Below, one piece after another: positions 11,190-23,979 of a DNA stretch of 64,000 bases. The position numbers and the translations under genes are program-made. Positions within the stretch are counted from its first letter, which is position 1, and each line of letters starts with the position of its first letter. This DNA comes from Linyphia triangularis (taxonomy: Eukaryota > Arthropoda > Arachnida > Araneae > Linyphiidae): assembly GCA_963978545.1 (NCBI GenBank), contig OZ021723.1, positions 2,604,001-2,668,000 on the forward strand, given 5' to 3'. The notes below the pieces were generated by a model. That model was not told the DNA's origin, did not search any database, and saw nothing but the letters and a program-made list of their open reading frames with translations.

Positions 11190-11735
11190 AAATTTATTAG
11201 TTTCAATTATCCATATGTATATATATATATAGGGTAATGATAGTATAGTATTCGGTAAAAAAAAAATATTTTTTTTGCATTTCTCCACGTTCTAAAACAT
11301 CCTGGTTTCAAAAAAGTGATATAGAAAAAATGTATGTCTGTGTGTGTGTCTGTGGTCAGCATAACTCTCGAACAAACTGACCTACGATGTTCAAATTTGG
11401 TGTGAGGGTTGGTGGGGACCATGGGGCCTACCATTAAAGTTTTCGTCAAAATCGTGCATGCGCATAAAGTAGCTTCCATTAAAAAAAAATCATGTTTTTT
11501 AGTAATTGCTAAAAAAATGGCTTTAACAATTTTGATCGAAAAGTGCTGTGGTAATGCCTCTTAAGATGTTCTAGATATCCCCACCTCCAAAATTCAATAG
11601 GCCATTTTTATTAAAATGGGGGAAAATATTGAAACGGTAAGTAACCCATGGTCAAATTTTTTAATGCAATGACCAATATTATAGTGTAATTGAAAGTTGT
11701 GCGATATTCCCACATCTCTAGTTTTTTTTTTTTTT
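11190..11735 (+). mobile_element. TIR-2 element copy (truncated)
   Basis: It starts with 'tttcaattatccatatgt' and 'agggtaatgatag', the TIR-2 end, and continues with 'catttctccacgttct', 'ggtcagcataactc' and 'gttttcgtcaaaatcg'. The right part, 'atgaccaatattatagtg', approaches the opposite end. The 90-aa inverse ORF is not a gene. Confidence 0.7.
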
Positions 11736-12287
11736 TTCTTTTTTTAATTTATCCCTTTTCATTTGTTTTGACTGAGACCTCCACTAAACGGATCACACAT
11801 TCTAATGAACCGATAGTGTTTAATTAAGGTTGGAAGACATGTGCTTATTGTATATCGGAAGGGAAGAAAGAAGCCATGCAAACGCTTCATAATCGCGTGC
11901 TTGGGGGATATCTTTTAAATATTACCACCAACCCAAACCCAGTCAAAGGTGAATTATATAAAGTTCCAAATTCTGTAGTACATTTAATGACAATTTCACC
12001 ATTGTCATCACTTCTTATCGTGCCCAGGGGTGCATAAGGCCGTCAGTCTGGCTATCCATCATTTCCTGTCCCATTCAACAATCCCTGCTTTTCTCCAGCT
12101 TGCCCATCCGGCCCCATCTCTCTCACTCTCCATCATCCTTCTCCATATTAGCATAGGAAATCCTGATCTGCGTCTTCATTCTAGTGCCCAAGTGAGGCCA
12201 TTTCATCACCTCTCATTCTCAAGATGTGGTCAGTTAGGCGCCCATCTTCTAATTTGTATTTCCTCATCTATTGGTCTTAATCTTATT
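11736..12287. other. Unassigned interval with a GC-richer block
   Basis: The interval 12008-12287 is less AT-rich than its surroundings and keeps an 87-codon + frame, but the translation shows no recognisable domain. It may be a captured or older repeat fragment. Nothing similar was seen elsewhere in the window. Confidence 0.3.
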
Positions 12288-13449
12288 TTCTAGAAGAGCA
12301 TTTCATTTGTAATTGCTTCGCTACGAAATTTCACCAAGTGCAATAATTTAGCTACCTGTGAGACCCCGTGATGCGGAGATCCGTCATTGGTTGGTTGGTT
12401 GTATTCAGATTATCTGGCGCCGTCAGCAACACGAGGGCTATAATGCGCCGAAACATTCGTCATTAAACAAGCCAACATACATTTACAAACACACATGCCA
12501 ACACGGGACTCGAACCCGCAACCTCGCGGTCTAGAAGCTAGCACTCTAACCACTATACCAGATCCGTCATTGGTGGGTAAGTCCCAGTTTTTGGAGCTTT
12601 GCTTGCAAGAAGGTTCATTGACACAAAAACACAGGCTTACTTCACTCGTTGAAAGGTTCTTTTCTATGCAAGCATGGGCTCGCTTCGCTCTCTGAAAGGT
12701 TCATTGCTACGAAAGTATAAGCTCGCTTCACTCACTAAAAACAAATTGCTACGTAAACCCTTAATATTAGAAGCCACTCCCCTGTCAAGAAAAAAAAAAC
12801 CATATAATAATATAACACCTCTTTAAGAATATTTTAAAACGCGTTTGTGAAAAACAAAATTAAAAGACTAAAACTACTTATGTTAAAACTTTCAGAGCTC
12901 TAGGCCTGTTAAAAGTCGCTTTTTGTGAAATATTAATTAAAAAAATTAATTAAAAAACAAATTGAAATTTTAACATTCTTTTTGTCAAAAGTCCAATTAG
13001 AAGGCCAAAAATTCAAATTGAAAATTCCAGAGCTAAAAAGACCAGCAAATTGAAAATTTCAGAGATGTAGCCCTATTAGAAATCGTTTGGTAAAACACTC
13101 ATTAATGAATTAAAAAAATTTATAAAAAATAAATGAATAAAACTTTAAATTTCTGTTTTTTAAAAGTACAATTAGAAGGCCAAAACTACTTATGATAAAA
13201 TTTCAGAGCTGTGGCCCTATTAGAAATTGTTTTGTAAAATACTTGTTAATAAAAAAAAAATCAAAATTTTAAAATTCTAGGTACAATTAGAAGGCCATAG
13301 GTACAATTAGAAGGCCATATGTACAATTAGAAGGCCACAACTACTGGTGTTGAAAATTTCATAAAATTCCATTTTACTTCAACTTTAAGTAGGTTTCTAT
13401 AGATCCGCAAGCAAAGAGATACACAGACCGCTTGTTTTATTATTATAGA
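12288..13449 (-). mobile_element. Second Helitron type (approximate ends)
   Basis: On the - strand the 5' end reads TCTATAATAATAAAACAAGC, a common Helitron start, and is followed on the + strand by T (13450) as required. The other end contains 'gcttcgctacgaaatttcacc', like the 3' ends of the other Helitrons here, with CTAG at 12289-12292; the base before it is T rather than A, so this boundary is uncertain. The body holds diverged repeats of 'acaattagaaggcca'. A SINE-A is inserted at 12392-12559. Confidence 0.5.
12392..12559 (-). mobile_element. SINE-A copy
   Basis: Inverted copy with a GGTTGGTTG tail and A/B boxes, lacking the first bases of the head. A 15-bp TSD, AGATCCGTCATTGGT, lies at 12377-12391 and 12560-12574. 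Confidence 0.9.
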
Positions 13450-14097
13450 TTATAGATAAGCATTTAAAGCAGTTGCAGCTTTGTCTATTCTGCTTTGAAC
13501 ATCATCATTTGTTATCACCTTTAGTACTGAGCAACGTGCAATATATCCCCTGCTTTATGTTTGTCTCCTATGAAATAAATGTGTCGCGAGGGTTGTTTAA
13601 ACAAACGCAGCAGCTGGAAGTCAATGAACTTGTAGATGATGCGAGGACGCCCTTGTAAGAATCATTCCCCCTATACTCGCTATGTTACAATATGCTAGTC
13701 CAGTGCATTTAGAAACTACTTTGTAGAAAACCTTGAATTTGGTGAGTAGGTACGAAAAAGACCACTTAATGAAATGACATAAATTGTTTTCATTTAATGC
13801 TCATCTATTATAAATGAAAATTAAAATAGCAATAGACAATACCAGGTGGAGTCACTGCATATGTATTGACGTAAGGAATTCAAATATAAAATAAAATATA
13901 TGAAACACTCCTTGAATTAAAACCTTGAATTTGGTGAGTATGTACGAAAATGATCACTTAATGAAATATCATAAATTAAAAACTGGAAAGTAGCGTCTAG
14001 TATATTTTATTTTATGCTTGAAATCCTTACATCAATGCATTCGCAGTATCTCAACCTGCTTTTGTCTTTTGCTGTTTTAATTTTCATTTATAATAGA

Positions 14098-15762
14098 CTA
14101 GCTGAATACCCGTGCTGCGCTACGAAATTTTACCATTAGCATTTTAGCGATCAAAAGACATTCATGTATTCTACACTTCAGACGTTTGCTCCCATTTCGA
14201 TCCCGACAAATTGATTTATCAAAATAGGAACTTTCCTTTGTTGACATTTTAAACGAAATTTATAATTGTGAATAGTAAACTGGAATAGTTTATTGTGTTT
14301 ATGTTTGCTCTTAGTTCTAAATTTCAAAGTAGTAGCTGTATTGGAATTAAGTTAATTAGACATTAAGTTAATCCTCGTATAGTTTCAATGTTGCGTCGTC
14401 TTTTCATCCCTTAAAAATTCGTTAATCGATATTGGAATGACTTATTTTTTTAACATTTGCAAAAAAATATCTGAAAAATGACTACATTGGAAGAGGAACA
14501 TTCGGATATCCCTCGTTTGGAACATTTAACCCCTTCTCGACCCTTTAAAGTTGGTTAATCGAGAACAGAATAGCTTACTTTTTCTATGTTTAATCTTTTT
14601 TGACATTTGTACCAAATTTCCGAGTTGTGACCATATGGGAAGTGGTACATTCGAATATTCCTCGTTTGGAACGTTTAACCCCTTTTCCACCCCTTGATCC
14701 ACTCGAGATAGGAATAGTTTACTTTTTCTGCTTTTGTCTTTATTGATATTCACACCAGTTTTCAGAATTGTGAAAATATGAGAAGTAGGACATTCGAATA
14801 TATCGCTCGTTTGGAATGTTTAACCCCTTTTTGACCTCTTAAAGTGGGTTCATCGAGATCGGAATGGCTAACTTAGTCTTTATTGATATTAACTACTAAT
14901 AGTCTTTATTGATATTCTCACCAATTTTTAGAGTTGTGACGAAATGAGAAGTAGGACATTCGAATATTCCTCGTTTGGAACTTTTAACCCCTTTTCGAGC
15001 CCTTAAAGTGGGTTAATCGAGATCGGAATAGCTTACTTTTTCTATGTTTACTATTGTTAATATTTGTACCAATATTTAGAGTTGTGACCAAATGGGAAGT
15101 AGGATATTCGAATGTCCCTCGTTTGGAACGTTTAACCCCTCTTCGACCCCTTAAAGTGGGTTAATCGAGATCGGAATAGTTTACTTTTTCTATTTTTACC
15201 ACTGTTGATATTTGTGCCGATTTTCAGAGTTGTGACTATGTGGGAAGTAGGATTTTCGAATGTCCCCCGTTTGGAACGTTTAACCCCTTTTCGACCCCTT
15301 AAAGTGGGTTAATCGAGATCGGAATAGTTTACTTTTTCTATTTTTACCATTGTTGATATTTGTGCCGATTTTCAGAGTTGTGACTATGTGAGAAGTAGGA
15401 TATTCGAATGTCCCTCGTTTGGAACGTTTAACCCCTTTTCGACCCCTTAAAGTGGGTTAATCGAGATCGGAATAGTTTACTTTTTCTATTTTTACCATTG
15501 TTGATATTTGTGCCGATTTTCAGAGTTGTGACTATGTGGGAAGTAGGATGTTCGAATGTCCCCCGTTTGGAACGTTTAACCCCTTTTCGACCCCTTAAAG
15601 TGGGTTAATCGAGATCGGAATAGTTTACTTTTTCTATTTTTACCATTGTTGATATTTGTGCCGATTTTCAGAGTTGTGACTATGTGGGAAGTGGGAGAAT
15701 TAGTGATGAGTGAGTCAGTGAGTGAGTCAGTGAATGAGGGCTTTGTCTTATATATATAGAGA
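14098..15762 (-). mobile_element. Helitron, first copy of a head-to-tail dimer
   Basis: On the + strand it begins CTAGCTGAATACCCGTGC, preceded by A (14097), and runs to ...TATATATAGAGA. The body is a chain of units of about 147 bp, diverged toward the 3' terminus and near-identical toward the 5' terminus. It abuts the next Helitron with no base between: GA at 15761-15762, then CTAG at 15763. Confidence 0.85.
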
Positions 15763-17144
15763 CTAGCTGAATACCCGTGCTGCGCTACGAAATTTTACCA
15801 TTAGCATTTTAGCGATCAAAAGACATTCATGTATTCTACACTTCAGACGTTTGCTCCCATTTCGATCCCGACAAATTGATTTATCAAAATAGGAACTTTC
15901 CTTTGTTGACATTTTAAACGAAATTTATAATTGTGAATAGTAAACTGGAATAGTTTATTGTGTTTATGTTTGCTCTTAGTTCTAAATTTCAAAGTAGTAG
16001 CTGTATTGGAATTAAGTTAATTAGACATTAAGTTAATCCTCGTATAGTTTCAATGTTGCGTCGTCTTTTCATCCCTTAAAAATATCGATATTGGAATGAC
16101 TTATTTTTTAACATTTGCAAAAAAATATCAGAAAAATGACTACATTGGAAGAGGAACATTCGGATATCCCTCGTTTGGAACATTTAACCCCTTTTCGACC
16201 CCTTAAAGTTGGTTAATCGAGAACAGAATAGCTTACTTTTTCTATGTTTAATCTTTTTTGACATTTGTACCAAATTTCCGAGTTGTGACCATATGGGAAG
16301 TGGTACATTCGAATATTCCTCTTTTGGAACGTTTAACCCCTTTTCCACCCCTTGATCCACCGGAGATCGGAATAGTTTACTTTTTCTGCGTTTGTCTTTA
16401 TTGATATTCACACCAGTTTTCAGAATTATGAAAATATGAGAAGTAGGACATTCGAATATATCGCTCGTTTGGAACGTTTAACCCCTTTTTGACCTCTTAA
16501 AGTGGGTTAATCGAGATCGGAATAGCTTACTTTTTCTATGTTTACCATTGTTGATATTTGTGCCGATTTTCAGAGTTGTGACTATGTGGGAAGTAGGATT
16601 TTCGAATGTCCCCCGTTTGGAACGTTTAACCCCTTTTCGACCCCTTAAAGTGGGTTAATCGAGATCGGAATAGTTTACTTTTTCTATTTTTACCATTGTT
16701 GATATTTGTGCCGATTTTCAGAGTTGTGACTATGTGGGAAGTAGGATTTTCGAATGTCCCCCGTTTGGAACGTTTAACCCCTTTTCGACCCCTTAAAGTG
16801 GGTTAATCGAGATCGGAATAGTTTACTTTTTCTATTTTTACCATTGTTGATATTTGTGCCGATTTTCAGAGTTGTGACTATGTGGGAAGTAGGATTTTCG
16901 AATGTCCCCCGTTTGGAACGTTTGACCCCTTTTCGACCCCTTAAAGTGTGTTAATCGAGATCGGAATAGTTTACTTTTTCTATGTTTACCATTGTTGATA
17001 TTTGTGCCGATTTTCAGAGTTGTGACTATGTGGGAAGTGGGAGAATTAGTGATGAGTGAGTCAGTGAGTCAGTGAGTGAGTGAGTGAGTGAGTGAGTGAG
17101 TGAGTGAGTGAGTGAGTGAGGGCTTTGCCTTATATATATAGAGA
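15763..17144 (-). mobile_element. Helitron, second copy of the dimer
   Basis: The first 300 bases are nearly identical to 14098 onward, with small differences near 16080. The copy ends TATATATAGAGA and is followed by T (17145), completing the A...T flanks around the whole dimer. It has fewer internal units and a longer GAGT microsatellite than its partner. Confidence 0.85.
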
Positions 17145-17213
17145 TAGACATTAAATGAAATCAATTTATGCCATTTCATTAAGTGACCATTTTCGTCCTT
17201 ACTCACCAAATTA

Positions 17214-17733
17214 AAGGTCGGAAATATCGATCAAAATAAATATCGATATCGTTGCATAGAAAAAAAATATCGATATATCGATACATGATTTTTTTTTATT
17301 TGATTTTCAGTTTTGCCAGAAACAAAGTTTTTCGGGGCAAATTTCTACTTTTCATGATTGCTTTTTTGTAAGGTGACTACTTTTTCATCTGAAGTGGATC
17401 TATTACAAAAAAAAAGTTATATTTTCGCTTAATTGGCGCAGTGATTTTAAGAAAAATTAAGATAATATTCAATAGATTTTTAGTGTATGGAAAATATTGA
17501 ATATTGATGCCGTTTTAACTGTCTCTCAGCCAAGTTCAAACTTTAGTTTTGAAGTTCTTGAAAAGGGAATAAATAAAATCGAAAAAACACATGGAACTAC
17601 TAAACAATCATCAAAAAAATAAAAATGTTTGAAAATATCGATATATCGGTGACTTTTATCAATATTTTTAATATCGATATTTTTTTAGAAATATCGATAA
17701 AAATATCGTCGTATCGATATATCGCCGACCTCT
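17214..17733. mobile_element. ATCGATAT-rich inverted-repeat element
   Basis: It starts AGGTCGGAAATATCG and ends CGATATATCGCCGACCT, so the ends are mirror images. Both flanks are dense in ATCGATAT words and the AT-rich core has no ORF. It interrupts the right arm of TIR-1 copy I, whose sequence resumes at about 17740. No TSD is clear. Confidence 0.6.
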
Positions 17734-17800
17734 ACACCGTTTGATAGAAAGCAGTTTTTAAATGTAGTGGGCTTGAAGATTGTAAGGTATGGGGTTGATA

Positions 17801-19780
17801 ATGTTTTCAATATTTGGATAGCATGATGCCATTTTGATAATTTATTATCTTTTTCAATGAGGGGTGAGGGGTTTATAGGAGTTTCCAGTTGGATGATAAA
17901 GAGAACAATTTTAAACCGTCATTACCATATCCATTATTGTTAACTTAGAGAGAACAGAAAAATTAAATTTGCCCAATTTTCATATTTTTTAACTGTTCCA
18001 AAATTTAAAATTGTTGGATCGGAATTGTAATAAATTGAAAAATTCTAGAATTTTTTTAAAACATTTTGGCGAAATATTAAGTTTTGGAATTTTCTTTGTA
18101 AAAGAAATATTGCTGATAAAAGAATTGAAAATGACAAGTTTCATTAGGCTTCGTAAGTAATTTAGTATTAAATTATTGTAAATTGAATAATAAGTTAAAT
18201 AAAAAAATAAAATAGTTAAAATTTTACAAAAATCTAAATTAAAAAAAAAAAAAAAACACAAAAAAACCCCGCTATATTGGAATGTAAAAGAGTTTATTTA
18301 ATTCCAATAGACAAATTACATCCACTAAAAAAATATCGGAATGATCTCTTTGATTACATTGAAGGAATATTCACAGAGTTAGTGGGGAAGGGGGGGAATA
18401 ACAACCGTATTGTATTCTTTGTAATATAGTCATGATTGCAAAGTATGATGGGAATATGTTAAAATGTCACTGACTTTGTGTTCTAGAAAACGTTTTCTAG
18501 TTTTCAGTGGAAATGGTACCCTCTATGCCGGGAATGTTAATTGGCATATTTCATGTACCTTTTTCTCAGAAAGTATTTCACATAGGAGCCTAAAATTTTT
18601 TCAGTGCATTTAGCTGATACTATTTATTTTACTGAAGTTAGATTTTGATTGTAATTCATTTACTTTTTTTCTTTTAAATGAAGTATTGTGAAAGTCACTC
18701 AAATTTTTTTTGCCGACATAAGCCTCCCCCCCCCCAAAAAAAAATATATATTTTAAAAATAACATCAAAATCTCAGTTCAGTATATAAAAGGAATATGTG
18801 GTAAAAATTTCAGGATGATAGTTTGTGCAGTTTCTGAGAAAAAGTTAGATGAATAATGAAAAATGTAGTATTGAGAAAAACGCATTTTAAAGAAAACTTA
18901 ACTTACACTAATAGTTCCCATTTTTGTCTTAAAAAAATTATAACTTCTTTTTGAGGTACTATAACAAATGAGGAGTCCTTTTAAAGTGGGAGAATTCAAA
19001 TTTTGATAAACAATAATAAACTCAAAATCGATTATTTATAAATTTTAGGGTACCAACTTCCCTTCAAGGTCCATTATGAGCACACACATACAAAAAAAAG
19101 AGAAAAACTTTAAAATTGTTAAATTGTCTGGAACTCTCATTTTATGAAACGCACTCCCTATTAATAATTTTCTAAAATACCATACCACAAACAATTTGCA
19201 AAAAAAAATATAATAATCCTTGGCTGACAAGTGCGAAGGAAATCTGCTTCAACTAATTAAACAAGAGAAATACCCTTTCCTTTCTATCGTTGATATAGTC
19301 TGACTTCTCTAATTTAATTAAAACGATTTTTCCTTACTTCGTATTTTAATGTTACCATGTGTTTAAGAGAAAAAGTTAAGTGTTTCCAAATGTAGTAATT
19401 AGAATACTTCGTTAGTATAATTATTATAGTTGTGTAACATCTACGTCACTGCAACTCATGAGGACTTGTGACCAATCACAAAGTTCTAACAAGATGTTTT
19501 TGTACTTTGATTAGAAAAAATTCCTCAGGAGTTGCTAATGACATACCATGTATTTTTCCTCATTTCCAGATACATTTTTGCACGCGGTATTTTAGAAGTT
19601 GTAGTAGTTTTTTAAAATGCGGTATATTTATAGTATTTTTTATTATTCAAAAATTATACAAGATATCTCTTATATTTAATATTTTTGTTTCATAACATTA
19701 ATTTAACCCATAAAATTTTTTTTTTTTTTTTAATATAAACTCTGTATATGCATTGCCAATTTTTATATTCTCTAAGCCAT
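17801..19780. other. Unassigned AT-rich interval
   Basis: No gene is supported. There are homopolymer runs (for example C/A near 18727), and a patch at 18770-18900 ('aaaatttcaggatgatag') of transposon-like style without ends. Confidence 0.4.
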
Positions 19781-20330
19781 TTCTGTTGTCAGCGTATGTT
19801 TGGTGTTTACAACTAATTTTAAATATTAAAAACATATCAGCAAAATATGCGGATCTCCTTTTCAAAATTTATTCTTTAAAAGTGAATGTGAATTTATACA
19901 TTCACATCCTAACATCTTTTACTTATTCTGACGAAAATAATTTATTTATTTATTTATTTATTAAAACAATTTTGGCAACAGGAAAGAGTTTCTTCAATGA
20001 TCTGTTAAATGCTTTTTCAACGCTACCTAAATCTGTGGAAGCCTAATTAACACACTTTCAGTAATCCAATAGGGCCAAAAACTTGGCAGATAGATTCGAT
20101 GTCGATGACAATGCACTAAAAGGTCGATTTTACACACACTTCTATAATCGCTTCGCAATACTAATAAATCCCATTTAACCGATCATCTGTTGAAACGCTT
20201 TTTACTTGTCAAAATTGTTTTAATCTAAACAAATAAAATACGATCGAACTTGCATGCATAAATTCATTATGGGTTGAAGTCTTGTCAATTCAACTTTGTG
20301 TTGCGTAGCACCGCTATAAGTGAAATAATT
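19781..20330 (+). repeat. Dispersed repeat family G copy
   Basis: It shares 'ctgttgtcagcgtatg', 'gtgaatttatacattcaca' and 'ggcaacaggaaagagtttc' with 8421-9510, and its right part with 1377-1760. It has a single unit where the 8.6-kb locus has an array. Confidence 0.5.
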
Positions 20331-20569
20331 TTAACCAATCATTGTTGAAACTCTTTTCTATTGCAAAAATTTGTTTTAATCAAAATAAATAAGAGATATG
20401 TGTCTTTATTGCCTTACGTTAGACTTATTAGCTTTCGTAGATCGTTGATTCATTGTAGATGACAATGCATTAAATCAAGTTTTGGGGAATAAAGGAGTTT
20501 GTGAATAGTTCGGTATAGATATCTTGTTCTTAGTAATTATACACTATGAAAACTCGATCTGAGTTCAAG

Positions 20570-20960
20570 AAATTGCAATGGACAGTTCTTGCATTTTATT
20601 ATTTTTTATTCAATTCTAAATGTTTCGAAAAAGGCCATAAAAACAAAAATTTCTGATCACTGCCTTTTTTTTTTTTTTTTTTTTTTTAAATTTTGAACCA
20701 AAGTTCGCTTGTTAGTTTTGGGCGGGAAAAGACTCATTCGGATCAAGCGAATGTGACGTCACTACATCTCACACAATTTGGCTTGAAACGCAGCAGTTTT
20801 GCAAGTTTCTCGCAAATCCCACCAATAGGAAAGAATTTCTTCAGAAACAGAAAGAAATTCTTCATAATTATAAACTAATTTCACGCGTTTTTTTTTTTTT
20901 TTTTTTTTTGTAAAAAAGGGAGGAAATTTCCCATGGCACATAAATTTGGCATATAAAGGA
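20570..20960 (+). repeat. TIR-3 repeat copy
   Basis: It aligns by eye with 56477-56985: 'gcaatggacagttcttgcat', 'aattctaaatgtttcg', 'gactcattcgg', 'aatgtgacgtcact', 'ttggcttgaaacgcagcag'. It contains the CREB-like palindrome TGACGTCA. The small ORFs on either strand over this block are not convincing genes. Confidence 0.55.
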
Positions 20961-21261
20961 TTTATATAATTAACTTTGTTTTTCTGGGTTATATTATTAG
21001 TTACATTATGTATTTTTAGTAGCAAACCAGGGCGAGATCGAATTTTAGAGTACTTTACCTCGAACAAGCGACTTGATTGCAAGGAATCCGCGGAGGTTAG
21101 CGAACAGGGGGCTCCTAGTAAGACATATATAGGTTTAATAAAATACAAGGACAAAAATAGGTTTAATAAAATAGCTGTCAACGGAGGATTGAACGGATTG
21201 CAATGTGATGTTTATTTCCTTGACTCAACCTGCTCCAAAAAGGCATAGCTGATGGGGAATC

Positions 21262-22195
21262 AAAAGTAGGGACATGGAACATCGCATAAATTTAAATTGC
21301 ACTATAATATTGGCCATTGCATTAAAATGTATATACTAAACTTCAACTTAACTTGACATCACTAGACGGTAGATCGGCACAGTGCTCATAGGTATTTAAT
21401 CCATTTTGGGGGCGTGAAAGCATAATGTTCGCCAAACCACAACCCTGTAGAGAACAAAAGGCTATAAGGTTTGGCGAGAATTAACGTCTTTACTCCACTA
21501 AAATGGATTAATTGCCTATGAGCACTTGAAGATCTATCGTCTAGTGGTGTCAAGTAAAGTTGGAGTTTAGTATAACGTTATTTAGCGTTTTCATATTTTC
21601 ACTCATTAAAATTAAAATGGATAGTTTTGGCGATATTCGTGATAATAATTTTTAAATGAGCAAAAAGAAAAAGGAAAAAAAAAAAAAAAATCGCCCAAAT
21701 GGCGATATTATTCGATAGACCTTAGTCCTTTCTTGTGAGGGAAACAGAAAAAAATAAATAGTTGATGGATGATGCTCAAGGGCTCTGTGTTAAAGCCACT
21801 CGTTTATCAAATTTTTACGCTGTTACCGCATTTCTAGGGGAATTTCGAAGATTGGGACGGTTAGAACACTTAGCACCTAACACCTCCACCCGTTTTTAGC
21901 AATTGCTGAAAAACATAATTTTTTCATGATTTCAACATTAGGCGCATGCGCGATTTTGACGAAAACCTTAATGGCAAGTTCCATGGCCACGACTAACCAG
22001 CACACACAATTTTAACATCATAAAAGTCAATTAGTTCTGGAGTTATGTTGACCACGTACATACAGATGCACAGACATACAGACATTTTTCTTAACCACTT
22101 TTTTGAAATCAGAAAAAAAAAAACGATTTTTTTTTCTTGACCGAATTCTATGCTTTCATTACCCTAAGTAAACAAATGGGTTATTGAAAAAAAAA
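21262..22195 (-). mobile_element. TIR-2 element copy with a nested MITE
   Basis: The left part ('gacatggaacatcgc', 'actataatattggcc') and right part ('aaaccttaatggcaag', 'gcttt cattaccctaag') match the copies at 59881-61013 and 62039-62860. A palindromic element (21334-21572) is inserted near its left end. Confidence 0.7.
21334..21572. mobile_element. Palindromic MITE, TA-flanked
   Basis: Arms of about 90 bp start TACTAAACTTCAACTTAACT and are mirrored at the right. TA stands at both borders, fitting a Tc1/mariner-type MITE. The second copy is at 57862-58102; the two are clearly homologous along their whole length, loop ('ccaaaccacaaccctgtag') included. Confidence 0.85.
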
Positions 22196-23358
22196 AAAAT
22201 GCTTTTACTTCACATTACATTCCGTCTCTGAATAGATTGTGCAGAGTGCAATCTGCACGTTGCAGTTTTGAAAGTTAGCATGAAAGTCACGGGTCAGCTA
22301 TACAAAGATGTTTAAAGACGTAAAAAGTTATATATTCTATGCAAAAAAATGTTTTAATAAATTATTACGACCAATGGAAAGTTTCAGAATGCTGTATCCC
22401 ACATTACTTAAAAATTGCTATAAACATGCCCCAGTTATACTCTACTTTCCAAACAGGTAAAAAAAGTTAATAATTCATGAAAAAGCTTAATAATTTTTTA
22501 TAGTGAAGTGACACAAAAACAGGAACTTAATTTATTTTCATTAGGATTTTAGTTGATAAAAAAGGGCGAAAGATGCAGTTGAAAATTAGATTTTATAAAT
22601 TTTCATGCACATTTTAAACAAATTTCCCTAAAAAAAAAAGAAGAAATTAGGAAATATTTATCAATCAGTATTACTACGAAAATATAATTTATTAACATTT
22701 CAAATATAAACTTACAAAAAATACTTACTTGTTTATCAATAAAACTACAAATGATAAGTCATCGATATAACGGCATACGTTACAAAAATGGTCCTGTTAA
22801 AAATAATTTGAAAAAAAAAAATATTAGCGAGCTAATGCCACTACGAAACTGTCAGAAATAAAGGTTTCGGAGCCAAATTAATACATCAAACACAGTTTAT
22901 CATTTTATATATACAGCGATATCTTATCGCTATGATGGCACTAACACTTCTCACTTAAAAACAGATCGTGATAGAAATAAAAATGTTCAGGAGGAAAATC
23001 GTAAATCGGTGTTATTCTTTCTCTGGAGGAAACTTGATAAGGTTTATTTTTTTTTTCATTCGGATGGCTTCTGACGTTATCACATAATATCATTATTTAT
23101 GGAAACCCATTACGACGCAAATGTTCATTTCTTAAATTATTCATGTTGTTGGTGGTTACACACATTAACTGGCAAATTGCACACCTTAAATCCAATTACC
23201 TAGTCCAAAACGTGTTACTCAAATGTCACTCAATTACACTAAATAGTCCTTCATTTACAAAATAGTTATGTTTATGTATTTCGCAATGATTGATAGGAAA
23301 ATGACAGTTTTCCCATCTTTGTCTGGTATTGGTTATTCTTATGTTGTTATATTTTACA
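22196..23358. other. Unassigned AT-rich interval
   Basis: No gene, RNA or bounded element recognised. Confidence 0.4.
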
Positions 23359-23979
23359 GGGTGGTTATAAAAGTCAGTAACTATTTGTAACAATGAATAC
23401 TTCAAAGAGTAAACAACCTATCACAGTTTTATCTCCATTGCATACATTATTAACCCTTTGCACTCCAGTGGCGATTGGATGCCAAACCACGAGAGGACCG
23501 TTAGATGTGATGCGGAAATTCGATGCAAGGCCAATGACTGTGTTTAGTTTCTATGAAGCAAATCCATAAACACCAGCCGAACCTAAAATGTCTCGAGTTG
23601 CTGATTCCTCCGCGCGAAAAAGGCCTGGAGTGCAAAGGGTTAAGTTGTAGCATTTTTGGTTATTAAGTTACATTTCAACGTAAGCATCCGCCTTTTCCAC
23701 ACATTTCTGGAATCTTTTAGGAACAGATTCCACAGTGTTTAGGTCGCTGTTTTCGTTTCGAAGGAATGCAAGGGTCATTTTAAGATTCGAACCTGAATAC
23801 CTGAGAATTTGGCGTGACTGGCTGTCCGTTTCAAGTGGACCTCCATCGAACATGCTTTCTCCCCCCACGCAATAAATATTGCGGAATTTCAATAGATTTT
23901 TTGACTTTGAGTTTCTAAAGAAGGTTACTTTTGGCACCAAAGCGTGTTGGACTTTTTGTGGTTTTGGACATTTTAACAC
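23359..23979 (-). pseudogene. 3' end of a decayed Tc1/mariner-like transposon
   Basis: The outer end is CAGGGTGGTTATAAAAGT, preceded by TA. On the - strand a frame ends SVPKRFQKCVEKADAYVEM then stop at 23668-23670. The same tail is encoded at 25225-25278 on the + strand (APKKFQKCVEKAGAYVEM). Such a basic, Cys-containing C-terminus is usual for Tc1/mariner-group transposases, but the catalytic part is not recoverable here. A TTAA-flanked element (23454-23639) has inserted between the terminus and the frame. Confidence 0.5.
23454..23639. mobile_element. piggyBac-type MITE (186 bp)
   Basis: The termini CCCTTTGCACTCCAG and CTGGAGTGCAAAGGG are perfect inverted repeats flanked by TTAA at 23450-23453 and 23640-23643. 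Its start, CCCTTT, resembles that of the element at 48515-49261. Confidence 0.85.

Larger units (their letters stand above)
13640..17800. mobile_element. TIR-1 element, copy I, with nested insertions
   Basis: The left arm has 'aatcattccccctata', 'ttgtagaaaaccttg' and 'ccacttaatgaaatgac'. The right arm repeats these inverted (from 17145, continuing at 17740-17800). The interior segment around 13810-13915 is an inverted copy of 13975-14090, so the element is itself rearranged. A Helitron dimer occupies 14098-17144, and an ATCGATAT-rich element (17214-17733) splits the right arm. Confidence 0.7.

Noticed and set aside
12030..12293. 87-aa ORF in a GC-richer block
   Set aside because: No domain, no splice context, no second copy; kept only as an unassigned interval.
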